14,354 bases of DNA from an uncultured Campylobacter sp. (lineage in GTDB: Bacteria; Campylobacterota; Campylobacteria; Campylobacterales; Campylobacteraceae): contig NZ_CAJPMA010000041.1 in the NCBI RefSeq assembly GCF_905371695.1, forward strand, positions 1-14,354, written 5' to 3'. Both the position numbers and the translations under genes were made by a program. The notes under the pieces are model-generated. The model was not told where the DNA came from and made no database searches. It saw nothing but the letters and a program-made list of their open reading frames with translations. Positions 7,557 through 13,800 of this stretch are shown piece by piece. Numbering within the stretch: the first letter of the stretch is position 1; the number at the start of each line of letters is the position of its first letter.

Positions 7557-7890
7557 TTGGGACTTAGGGCGTATCTTTTCGGCAAAAGCTCGGAGGATCT
7601 GGCTTGCGAGTTTTTGCTAAAAAACGGCTGCGAGATACTCGCTAGAAATTTTAGCTCTAAATTCGGCGAGATCGACGTCATCGCTAAAAAAGACGGCATC
7701 TTGCGCTTCGTCGAAATCAAAGCTACGCAGGGCGACTACGAGGCAGAGTATCGCCTCACGCCCGCTAAATAAAATTTTAAAAACTATCGACTTTTATCTG
7801 CTACAAAACGGCGCTAACGCCGATTTTCAGGTCGATTTGATCGCGATAAAAAAGAGCGAGATAAAGTGGATAGAAAATATTAGTTTGTAA
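7557..7890 (+). pseudogene. yraN: YraN / UPF0102 nuclease-fold protein, frameshifted
   Basis: Starts at TTG 7557 (MGLRAYLFG), three bases after hom. The first frame gives 71 residues with the UPF0102 core: SSEDLACEFLLKNG, then the nuclease-like triad FGEIDVIAKKDG plus FVEIK (Asp, Glu-x-Lys of the PD-(D/E)xK fold). It stops at TAA 7770-7772 right after LTPAK. The missing C-terminal part continues at once in another frame from 7771 (KILKTIDFYLLQNG ... ENISL) to TAA 7888-7890, another 39 residues. Together they make about 110 residues, the normal family length. So one base too many or two too few lies in the A-rich run around 7767-7775. This is a recent mutation or a sequencing error; a programmed +1 shift is possible but has no known signal here. 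Confidence 0.8.
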
Positions 7891-7926
7891 AAATTCTTAT
7901 TTAGCTAAAATTTAAATACTTTCGTG

Positions 7927-7932
7927 TATAAT
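7927..7932 (+). promoter_or_regulatory. -10 box of the trxA promoter
   Basis: TATAAT preceded by TG lies in the 70-base gap between the end of yraN and trxA, behind AT-rich sequence with no clear -35. The start would be near 7939. The following AAAAAGGAG at about 7947-7955 is the best Shine-Dalgarno sequence in the window, so trxA is expected to be strongly expressed. Confidence 0.65.
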
Positions 7933-7960
7933 TACGACTATCTTTAAAAAGGAGAATAAA

Positions 7961-8275
7961 ATGGGAAAATACATAGAACTAACGACTGCGAATTTCGACG
8001 TCGCCAAAGAGGGCGTTGCGCTAGTAGATTTTTGGGCGCCTTGGTGCGGACCTTGCCGTATGCTTGCTCCGGTCATCGACGAGCTAGCTGAGGAGTTTGA
8101 GGGCAAAGCTAAAATTTGCAAAGTAAACACCGACGAGGTGCAAGACCTAGCCGTAGAATTCGGCATCCGCTCGATCCCTACGATTTTGTTTTTCAAAAAC
8201 GGAGAGCTAGTCGATCAGCTAGTAGGCGCGCAATCCAAGCAAGTCCTATCCGATAAGCTAAATTCGCTGCTTTAA
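7961..8275 (+). CDS. trxA: Thioredoxin
   Basis: 104 residues, standard thioredoxin length, cytoplasmic. The redox motif is Trp28-Cys29-Gly-Pro-Cys32 in VDFWAPWCGPCRML; the cis-proline loop is IRSIPT with Pro73; the NTDE segment and the FFKNGELVDQLVGA strand complete the fold. Cys53 is an extra thiol in the KICKV strand, as in many thioredoxins. It passes electrons from TrxB to ribonucleotide reductase, peroxiredoxins and methionine sulfoxide reductases. It has its own promoter and an excellent ribosome site. The stop TAA shares its last base with the ATG of the next gene (TAATG). Confidence 0.98.
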   Translation: MGKYIELTTANFDVAKEGVALVDFWAPWCGPCRMLAPVIDELAEEFEGKAKICKVNTDEVQDLAVEFGIRSIPTILFFKNGELVDQLVGAQSKQVLSDKLNSLL

Positions 8276-8724
8276 TGGCGCTAAAAAATCGGGGAAGCTT
8301 GCTTCCCCTAACGTACGTTTTCGCTTCGTTTATCGGTGCAGCGCTGGTAGCAGGCGTATTTGCTTACAATAATTACAGATTTTCGCAGTATAAATTCGTA
8401 AATTTTAACGAGCTGGTTTTTTACGAGCAGGCTCAAATTTTTGCGCCGCAAGACGATAAATTTTTACTCGTGGTTTTTAGCTCCAACCAATCAAACTGGA
8501 GAGAAATTTTAAAAACTTCGACTAAGGATTTAAAAATCGTCGCCGTGGACTTGCTCCAAAAACGCGCGCCCAGCGAGGGAAATATAAATTTCGTCGCTTC
8601 GGATATAAATACGATTTTAAAGCTGATGCACGTCCTAAATATCACGTCTTTGCCCGCTAGCGTGGAGCTAAAGGCGCAAAAGGGCGGCATTTATAAACAA
8701 GATTCGAAAATAAATAAAATTTAA
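8275..8724 (+). CDS. Membrane-anchored, cysteine-free protein of the trx operon, possibly thioredoxin-like
   Basis: 149 residues with one N-terminal membrane helix at about 12-31 (LTYVFASFIGAALVAGVFAY). The remainder probably lies in the periplasm. The soluble part reads like a worn thioredoxin fold: a strand KFLLVVFSSNQSNWREIL where thioredoxin has LVDFWAPWCGPCRML, a second strand KIVAVDLL, and a late LNITSLPASVEL that resembles the cis-proline loop. There is no cysteine anywhere, so it cannot do disulfide exchange. A structural, chaperone or sensor role is inference, and the fold itself is a guess from pattern only. ATG 8275 overlaps the trxA stop by one base; trxB follows after ten bases. 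A GC-rich hairpin lies in codons 6-12. Confidence 0.75.
   Translation: MALKNRGSLLPLTYVFASFIGAALVAGVFAYNNYRFSQYKFVNFNELVFYEQAQIFAPQDDKFLLVVFSSNQSNWREILKTSTKDLKIVAVDLLQKRAPSEGNINFVASDINTILKLMHVLNITSLPASVELKAQKGGIYKQDSKINKI
8283..8308 (-). terminator. Hairpin with T-run, oriented as a - strand terminator
   Basis: GGGGAAG (8291-8297), loop CTTG, CTTCCCC (8302-8308) is a perfect seven-base-pair stem. On the - strand it is followed after two bases by six T (the A-run at 8283-8288), the layout of an intrinsic terminator. On the + strand there is no T-run. It lies inside the first codons of the gene after trxA, and no - strand gene is seen that would need it. Confidence 0.5.
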
Positions 8725-8734
8725 AGGAAAAAAT

Positions 8735-9673
8735 ATGTTAGATTTAGCGATCATCGGAGGCGGTCCTGCAGGACTTAGCGCGGGACTTTACACCACTCGC
8801 GGCGGACTAAAAAACGTCGTAATGTTTGAAAAAGGCATGCCCGGCGGCCAGATTACGAGCAGCTCCGAGATAGAAAACTATCCGGGCCAAAAAGCGCCGG
8901 GCGAGAGCGGCATCGACTTCATGAGTACGTGGGTCGCGCAGTGCACGCATTTTGGACTAAAGCATGAGATGGCGGGCGTTGAGCGCGTGGTAAAAAATTC
9001 AGACGGCAGCTTCACGGTCAAGCTTGAAGGCGGCAAAGAAGAGCACGCCAAAGCAGTCATCGTAGCCACAGGCTCCACTCCGCGCCGCGCGGGCTTTGCG
9101 GGCGAGGACGAGTTTTTCGGCAGAGGCGTGAGCACCTGCGCAACCTGCGACGGATTTTTCTATAAAAACAAAGAAGTAGCTGTCCTAGGCGGCGGCGACA
9201 CGGCGATCGAGGAGGCCTTATATCTAGCTAACATCTGCTCGCGCGTCTACATCATCCACCGCAGAGACGAGTTTCGCGCCGCTCCGGTGACGCTAGAAAA
9301 GGCTCGCGCTAACGCCAAGATCGAGTTTATCACTAGCGCCACGATCAAGCAAGCTTACGGTGACAAAGCAGGTCTTGCAGGCCTCATCATAAACACGAAA
9401 GATGGCGAGCGCGACCTAAAAGTGCCGGGCATTTTCGTATTCGTCGGACTTAACGTAAACAACGACGTCCTTCGCCAAGAAAACGGCGAATTCGTATGCC
9501 AGACCGAGGACGGCGGCCATGTTAGCGTCGATCTAAAAATGCAAACTAGCGTGCCTGGGCTATTTGCCGCGGGCGACATCAGAAAAGACGCGCCAAAACA
9601 AGTCATCGTGGCCGCGGGAGACGGCGCCGTAGCAGCCCTTAGCGCGCTTAGCTATATCGAGAGCTTACACTAA
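8735..9673 (+). CDS. trxB: Thioredoxin reductase
   Basis: 312 residues, the usual size of low-molecular-weight bacterial TrxB. It is a flavoenzyme that moves electrons from NADPH to TrxA. The FAD-binding Rossmann motif is IIGGGPAGLSAGLY at the N-terminus; PGGQI and ENYPG follow. The redox pair is Cys135-Ala-Thr-Cys138 (STCATCDGFF). The NADPH domain is inserted around it with VAVLGGGDTAIEEALYL and IIHRRDEFRA. The C-terminal FAD part ends with TSVPGLFAAGDIR and APKQVIVAAGDGAVAAL. A clear AAAGGA ribosome site precedes ATG 8735. It closes the trxA operon, and a hairpin follows about ten bases after its stop. Confidence 0.98.
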   Translation: MLDLAIIGGGPAGLSAGLYTTRGGLKNVVMFEKGMPGGQITSSSEIENYPGQKAPGESGIDFMSTWVAQCTHFGLKHEMAGVERVVKNSDGSFTVKLEGGKEEHAKAVIVATGSTPRRAGFAGEDEFFGRGVSTCATCDGFFYKNKEVAVLGGGDTAIEEALYLANICSRVYIIHRRDEFRAAPVTLEKARANAKIEFITSATIKQAYGDKAGLAGLIINTKDGERDLKVPGIFVFVGLNVNNDVLRQENGEFVCQTEDGGHVSVDLKMQTSVPGLFAAGDIRKDAPKQVIVAAGDGAVAALSALSYIESLH

Positions 9674-9682
9674 TTAATCGCG

Positions 9683-9740
9683 TAAATTTTGCGCGCCGCT
9701 TTTAAGCGCGTGTCGCGCGAAATTTAGATTTTACTTTTTA
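9683..9740 (+). terminator. Probable terminator after trxB
   Basis: TAAATTTTGCGCG (9683-9695) pairs with CGCGCGAAATTTA (9714-9726) over 13 positions with one G-T wobble. Inside it a small CGCT/AGCG stem (9697-9700 with 9705-9708) can form. A T-rich stretch (ATTTTACTTTTTA) follows at about 9728-9740. It lies ten bases after the trxB stop, where transcription of the trx operon would be expected to end. Confidence 0.5.
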
Positions 9741-10004
9741 TCTTGAAATTGCCGGTTCTCGCCCAGCGCGAGCCGGCTCCCTTCTATCGTTTTACAAATT
9801 TTGCCCGAATTCGCCTCTTTTGAAGTGAAAATTTTATAGCGCCCGTAAATCTGTATCGCTATTTCCGCGAACGTAAATTTTACCCGTAAAAGCTGTTAAT
9901 AAAAGGGCTCTTCGGCTATAAAATTTAGCGTTTTAAACTCTAAAAATTTTCGTTAATTATAGGGGTTTAGGGCGTTATTAAATTCTTTTTTACCCTAAAT
10001 TTCA

Positions 10005-10010
10005 TATAAT
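10005..10010 (+). promoter_or_regulatory. -10 box of the dapB promoter
   Basis: A perfect TATAAT behind an AT-rich stretch, 26 bases before dapB. The start would be near 10017. The leader holds the AAGGGG ribosome site at 10024-10029, six bases before the ATG. This makes dapB a separate transcription unit from trxB. Confidence 0.6.
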
Positions 10011-10035
10011 AGGGCTAAATTTTAAGGGGCGGAAA

Positions 10036-10803
10036 ATGATAAAAATCGGCGTTCACGGCGCTAGCGGTAAGATGGGGCGCGAGATTATCGCATGTCTAAA
10101 AGACGTTCAAAACGCGACGCTTAGCGCGGCTTACGCGTTAGACGAGATAGATTTCGCGCTGCCAAGCGGCGCTATATTTACGAATAAATTCGAGGAATTA
10201 TTCGTAAATAGCGACGTCGTAATCGATTTTACGATTAAACAAGGCGCGATAAATCTCATAAACTACGCGCGCACCGACCCTAAGCCGCTAGTCATAGGTA
10301 CCACGGGACTAGGGCAAGAGGGCATGGCGTTAGTAGCGCAGGCGGCAAACGCGATGCCGGTACTACAAGCTACGAATATGAGCCTAGGCGTAGCGGTGCT
10401 AAATAAGCTCGCTGCTATTGCGGCAAAGGCTCTGCGCGAGTTTGACGTCGAGATCGTCGAGCAGCATCACAGGCATAAAAAGGACGCTCCGAGCGGTACC
10501 GCGCTAACGCTTGCCGAGCGTATCGCCGATGCGCGCGGGCTAAATTTAAGCGAAGCGATGACGTGCGGGCGCGAGGGGCTGATCGGCGCTAGACCCAAAG
10601 ACGAAATCGCGGTGTTTGCGATGCGAGGCGGCGACGTGGTCGGCAGGCATACGGCGGGCTTTTACAACGACGGCGAATTTATCGAGCTAAGCCATACGGC
10701 CACTAGCCGCGCAACCTTCGCCAAGGGCGCGATAAAAGCGGCGATGTGGCTAGTAGGGCAGCCTAGCGGGCTTTATAAGATCGAAGACTGCTTGGGGCTT
10801 TAA
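10036..10803 (+). CDS. dapB: 4-hydroxy-tetrahydrodipicolinate reductase
   Basis: 255 residues, somewhat shorter than E. coli DapB (273). It catalyses the second step specific to diaminopimelate and lysine synthesis, reducing hydroxy-tetrahydrodipicolinate with NAD(P)H. The N-terminal Rossmann motif is GVHGASGKMGREI. VIDFTIKQGA and IGTTGLGQEG follow. The catalytic and substrate-binding segment EQHHRHKKDAPSGTAL carries His144, His145 and Lys148 (matching His159, His160 and Lys163 of E. coli), then GREGLIGARPKDEIAV and GGDVVGRHT. It has its own promoter and a good ribosome site. In C. jejuni dapB also lies next to purF (Cj0197c-Cj0196c, from memory), so this pair is conserved while the junction to trxB is not. 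Confidence 0.97.
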   Translation: MIKIGVHGASGKMGREIIACLKDVQNATLSAAYALDEIDFALPSGAIFTNKFEELFVNSDVVIDFTIKQGAINLINYARTDPKPLVIGTTGLGQEGMALVAQAANAMPVLQATNMSLGVAVLNKLAAIAAKALREFDVEIVEQHHRHKKDAPSGTALTLAERIADARGLNLSEAMTCGREGLIGARPKDEIAVFAMRGGDVVGRHTAGFYNDGEFIELSHTATSRATFAKGAIKAAMWLVGQPSGLYKIEDCLGL

Positions 10804-11023
10804 AATTTAAGGCTTATCTCGCGGGTACCTTTGAAAGAGCTTGAAAATTTCGAGACTGCGGCAGACTATGCGTCTAGCCTTACTCGAAATTCGTCCGAAA
10901 CTTTCCGCGATATTGCGCTTTGTATTTTGCGCTTAAAATTTAGGTAAAATTTCAAAATTTAGGCAATTTAATTATAGCGGAGTAAGTACCGTGAGGCGAG
11001 CTATTTAGAAAAAGGAAAAATTA
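10804..11023. other. 220-base gap between dapB and purF
   Basis: It contains a nine-base perfect inverted repeat (AATTTCGAG 10846-10854 with CTCGAAATT 10883-10891), flanked by GAAAG 10833-10837 and CTTTC 10901-10905, and a 38-codon open frame from TTG 10831 to TAA 10947 with no ribosome site. Three AAATTT motifs crowd 10935-10965. A weak -10-like TATAGC lies near 10974-10979, and AAAGGA just before purF is its ribosome site. I see no firm terminator for dapB. Confidence 0.4.
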
Positions 11024-12361
11024 ATGTGTGCGATAGTCGGTATAATCAATTCCAAAGACGCTGCTAGAACCGCGTATTACGCGCTGTTTGCGATGCAGCA
11101 TAGAGGTCAAGAGTCAAGCGGTATCAGCGCGAACGATAACGGCGAAATTCGCACGATCAAAAATCGCGGACTAGTGACTGAGGTATTTAAAAAAAGCAGT
11201 TTTGAAGTGCTAAAAGGCGATATGGCGATCGGGCATAACCGCTATTCGACCGCCGGCAGCGACAGTATTTTAGACGCGCAGCCCGTCACCGCAAATTACG
11301 CGCTAGGTCAAGTAGCCGTCGCGCATAACGGCAACCTCGTAAATAAAGACGAGATACGCCGCGAGCTAATCGAAAACGGCGCGATATTTCAAAGCAATAT
11401 GGACACCGAAAATATCATCCATCTAATCGCGCAAAATCATAGCGCGCATCTGCAAGAGCGTATCGTCTACGCGCTTAGCAAGATCGTGGGCGCTTATTGT
11501 TTGCTGATCCAGTCGCGCCATAAGATCTTTGCGATCCGCGACCGCTGGGGCGTTAGGCCGCTGAGTCTAGGACGGCTAAAAGACGGCGGCTATATCGTAG
11601 CTAGCGAGACTTGCGCGTTTGATCTCGTGGGCGCGGAGTTTATTAGAGATGTGCGCGCGGGCGAGATGATAGTCTTCGAGCACGGAAAAGACGAGTTTGA
11701 GAGTATTCAGCTTTTTGAGCCCGACGATAGAATTTGTGCGTTTGAATACATCTACTTTGCGCGTCCCGATAGCGTAATAGACGGTAAAAACGTCTATGAA
11801 GTGCGTAAAAAAATGGGCGCCGCGCTCGCGCGCAAAAGCAGCGTAAAGGCCGATTTCGTCGTGCCTGTCCCAGATAGCGGCGTGCCTGCCGCGCTGGGCT
11901 ACGCGCAGGCTAGCGGACTGCCTTTTGAGGCGGCGATCACGAGAAACCACTACGTAGGCCGTACCTTTATCGAGCCGACGCAAGAGATGCGAAATTTAAA
12001 GGTTAAGCTCAAACTAAATCCGATGAGCGCCCTGCTAAAAGACAAAAGCGTGGTCGTCGTAGACGACAGTATAGTGCGCGGTACTACGAGTAAAAAAATA
12101 GTCGAGCTGCTCCGCCATGCCGGCGCGCGCGAGATACACTTTCGCGTAGCGTGTCCGGAGCTAAAATTTCCCGAGCGCTACGGCATCGATACGCCTAGCT
12201 TCGCCGAGTTAATTAGCGCCAATAAAACGCCTGAACAAGTGTGCGAGTATATCGGCGCGGATAGCTTGGAGTTTTTAAGCCTAGACGAGCTAACGGCGGC
12301 TATCGGCGACGAGCGCAGATACTCGCTCGTAAGCTTCGACGGAGATTATTTTATTAAATGA
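11024..12361 (+). CDS. purF: Amidophosphoribosyltransferase
   Basis: 445 residues. It starts purine synthesis by moving the amide of glutamine onto PRPP. Cys2 directly follows the start methionine, so only Met removal is needed to expose the Ntn-hydrolase nucleophile; there is no propeptide. The glutaminase domain (1 to about 230) shows MQHRGQESSGI, GHNRYSTAG and AHNGNL. The transferase domain shows ICAFEYIYFARPDS, VPDSGVPAALGYA and the PRPP site VVVVDDSIVRGTT (Asp347-Asp348). The sequence resembles the Fe-S (B. subtilis) subclass, with Cys238 at the first ligand position. The later ligand positions are changed, however: PERYGID for PCFYGID and YSLVSFDGDYF for the C-x-x-C-FTG-x-Y ending. AAAGGA lies before ATG 11024. 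It overlaps the next gene by four bases. Confidence 0.96.
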   Translation: MCAIVGIINSKDAARTAYYALFAMQHRGQESSGISANDNGEIRTIKNRGLVTEVFKKSSFEVLKGDMAIGHNRYSTAGSDSILDAQPVTANYALGQVAVAHNGNLVNKDEIRRELIENGAIFQSNMDTENIIHLIAQNHSAHLQERIVYALSKIVGAYCLLIQSRHKIFAIRDRWGVRPLSLGRLKDGGYIVASETCAFDLVGAEFIRDVRAGEMIVFEHGKDEFESIQLFEPDDRICAFEYIYFARPDSVIDGKNVYEVRKKMGAALARKSSVKADFVVPVPDSGVPAALGYAQASGLPFEAAITRNHYVGRTFIEPTQEMRNLKVKLKLNPMSALLKDKSVVVVDDSIVRGTTSKKIVELLRHAGAREIHFRVACPELKFPERYGIDTPSFAELISANKTPEQVCEYIGADSLEFLSLDELTAAIGDERRYSLVSFDGDYFIK

Positions 12362-13053
12362 GCGCGCGAAATTTCGCAAAATTCGCCATTTTTGCGGCGC
12401 TTACGGCGATTTTAGGCGGGTGCGCGGCAAAGAGAGACTTTAACGCGCCTAGAAGCGAGCTTACGTGGACGCCTTATATAGAAAACGACGGCAGACGCGA
12501 AGAGATCGGCTTTCTAAAATCTAGCGGCGATAAAAATTCTAGCGTTACGGGCGCGGCGTTTATCAAAAGCGGCGCTAGCTACGTAAAGTTGGGCGATTTG
12601 CGACAAATGGCGCATAAAACTAGCAATATCGCGATCGATCTTGCTAGCGGCGCGCAGATCGACGTATCGTCGGGCGGCGGGAAAAATCTACTAAAATCGG
12701 CGCAGGCGCTAAAATTTTACGAATTTAAAGAGGGGCGCATCGAGAGTATCGTCTACCGTACGGACGGCGTAAAATCGCTATGCGCGGCGTTTTTGGGCGG
12801 CGAAGAGATAGAAACTAGAAGCGCTACGAATTATTATCTGCTTGAAGGCGGGTTTTTTACGACGATATTACAAACCAAGACGCTTGCGCAAAAGGGCGCC
12901 AATATCGTGCTACAAGAGTTTATTTACGAGATCGCTGACGCCGAAGAGCTTGAAAAGACGCGAAAATTTACGGCTAACGGCGGCGCGCAAAATTTGATAA
13001 GTGGCGATATTAAAAAGCAAGGTAGGTTGCTTTTCGTGCTTTGCAATATGTAA
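12358..13053 (+). CDS. Lipoprotein of unknown function
   Basis: 231 residues, starting at ATG 12358 inside the purF stop (ATGA). Residues 1-22 are a lipoprotein signal with lipobox LGGC and lipidated Cys22. The mature part of about 209 residues begins AAKRDFNAPRSELTW and has no further membrane helix; two more cysteines lie in the body (KSLCAAF) and near the end (FVLCNM). It is mixed alpha/beta in look, with strands such as SYVKLGDL and EFIYEIAD. I do not recognise a family. The four-base overlap means it is co-translated with purF, though a lipoprotein has no obvious part in purine synthesis. A hairpin follows 45 bases after the stop. Coding is sure; function is unknown. Confidence 0.85.
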   Translation: MSARNFAKFAIFAALTAILGGCAAKRDFNAPRSELTWTPYIENDGRREEIGFLKSSGDKNSSVTGAAFIKSGASYVKLGDLRQMAHKTSNIAIDLASGAQIDVSSGGGKNLLKSAQALKFYEFKEGRIESIVYRTDGVKSLCAAFLGGEEIETRSATNYYLLEGGFFTTILQTKTLAQKGANIVLQEFIYEIADAEELEKTRKFTANGGAQNLISGDIKKQGRLLFVLCNM

Positions 13054-13097
13054 ATTTTATGGCAAAGGATGAAAATTCGCCGAGTAAATTTCAGCTA

Positions 13098-13137
13098 AAT
13101 TTGCGCCGAAATTTTGCGGATAAATTCGGCGCGAATT
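13098..13137. terminator. Hairpin between convergent genes, possible two-way terminator
   Basis: GCGCCGAAATTT (13103-13114) pairs with AAATTCGGCGC (13122-13132) with one bulged A. Outside it AATTT (13098-13102) pairs with GAATT (13133-13137), including one G-T. The loop is seven bases. The stem lies between the stop of the + strand lipoprotein gene (13053) and the stop of lemA on the - strand (13157). There is no strong T-run on either side, so its strength as a terminator is uncertain. Confidence 0.5.
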
Positions 13138-13156
13138 CGCGCATATTCGTCCTAGG

Positions 13157-13723
13157 TTAGCTTCTTTTAAAAAGCTCGTGTACGTCGTGCGGTTTGGTTT
13201 CGTTTTCTGGAATATCGAAAAATACGGCTTTTTGGAAGTTAAACATCCCCGCTATTATGTTTGACGGAAACATTTGCACCGCGTTGTTATACATCTCTAC
13301 GGCGGCGTTATAAGTGCGACGCGCCGCTGAAATTTGCTCCTCGATCTCGTTTAGCGTCTGCTGTAAATTTAGGATATTTTCGTTTGCTTTTAGCTCGGGA
13401 TATGCTTCAAGCGCGACGTTGAGGTTTGGCATCAGGCTTGAAATTTGCGAGTTAAGTCCGAATTTTTGCGCTTGCGTCGATGCGCTTTGCGCTTGCGAGC
13501 GAAGCGCCGTAACTCGCTCTAAAAGATCGCGCTCGTGCGTCATGTATTGTTTGACGGCAGCCACAAGATTAGGCAGTAGGTCGTAGCGGCGTTTTAGCTG
13601 CGTATCTACGCTTGATTCGATTGATTCGACTTGGTTGCGCTTAGCGATTAGGGAGTTGTAAATGCCTATTAGCCAGAGCGCGACGACGACGATAACGGCT
13701 AGTAAAATCCAAAATACGGTCAT
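13157..13723 (-). CDS. lemA: LemA family protein
   Basis: 188 residues, typical for LemA. A short N-terminus leads into one membrane helix at about 3-21 (VFWILLAVIVVVALWLIGIY), then a long helical domain outside: YNSLIAKRNQVESIESSVD, the family signature RRYDLLPNLVAAVK, HERDLLERVT, and the C-terminal RRTYNAAVEMYNNAVQMFP with a FFDIPE ending. The biochemical function of LemA is not settled; it is a membrane protein of the envelope. AAGGAAAAAGT before the ATG (on the + strand 13724-13734) is the ribosome site. It stands alone here: the TPM-domain (YgcG-like) or HtpX neighbours often found with lemA are absent, and the next gene downstream faces it. Confidence 0.95.
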   Translation of the reverse strand: MTVFWILLAVIVVVALWLIGIYNSLIAKRNQVESIESSVDTQLKRRYDLLPNLVAAVKQYMTHERDLLERVTALRSQAQSASTQAQKFGLNSQISSLMPNLNVALEAYPELKANENILNLQQTLNEIEEQISAARRTYNAAVEMYNNAVQMFPSNIIAGMFNFQKAVFFDIPENETKPHDVHELFKRS

Positions 13724-13746
13724 ACTTTTTCCTTAAAATTTAGTAG

Positions 13747-13791
13747 ATTTCGGCGCTAGTATAGCTAAATTCGATTTAAATTTCGGCGCTA
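13747..13791 (-). promoter_or_regulatory. lemA promoter with a 12-base direct repeat
   Basis: On the - strand TATACT (13758-13763 on the + strand) is a good -10 box that would start transcription near 13750, about 27 bases before lemA. The same 12 bases, ATTTCGGCGCTA on the + strand, occur at 13747-13758 and at 13780-13791, 33 bases apart. One copy covers the start point and the edge of the -10 box; the other lies at about -30 to -41. This is the position expected for a regulator's operator pair, but no regulator can be named. Confidence 0.4.
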
Positions 13792-13800
13792 AAAACTAAA

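Larger units (their letters stand above)
9674..10035. other. 362-base gap between trxB and dapB
   Basis: It holds a terminator-like structure at 9683-9740, a second hairpin at 9751-9777 (GCCGG-TT-CTCGC, loop CCAGC, GCGAG-CCGGC), many AAATTT motifs and the dapB promoter. On the - strand a frame of 54 codons without stop (9731-9895) reads like protein (for example FTSKEANSGKICKTIEGSRL) but has no ATG, GTG or TTG start, and the frame above it is closed by TAA at 9896-9898. I treat it as a possible relic, not a gene. Nothing resembles a known riboswitch. Confidence 0.5.

Noticed and set aside
7313..7720. 135-codon - strand frame over the end of hom and start of yraN
   Set aside because: Both + strand proteins are recognised here; the frame is Ser/Leu-rich, as mirrors of coding DNA often are.
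7767..7775. Programmed +1 frameshift as the explanation for yraN
   Set aside because: No known slippery site or stimulatory element is visible, and UPF0102 proteins are not known to use recoding; mutation or read error is simpler.
11576..11983. 135-codon - strand frame inside purF
   Set aside because: It lies wholly inside the PurF transferase domain; no ribosome site or domain.
13314..13586. 90-codon + strand frame opposite lemA
   Set aside because: LemA on the - strand is certain; the cysteine- and serine-rich + frame is its mirror.
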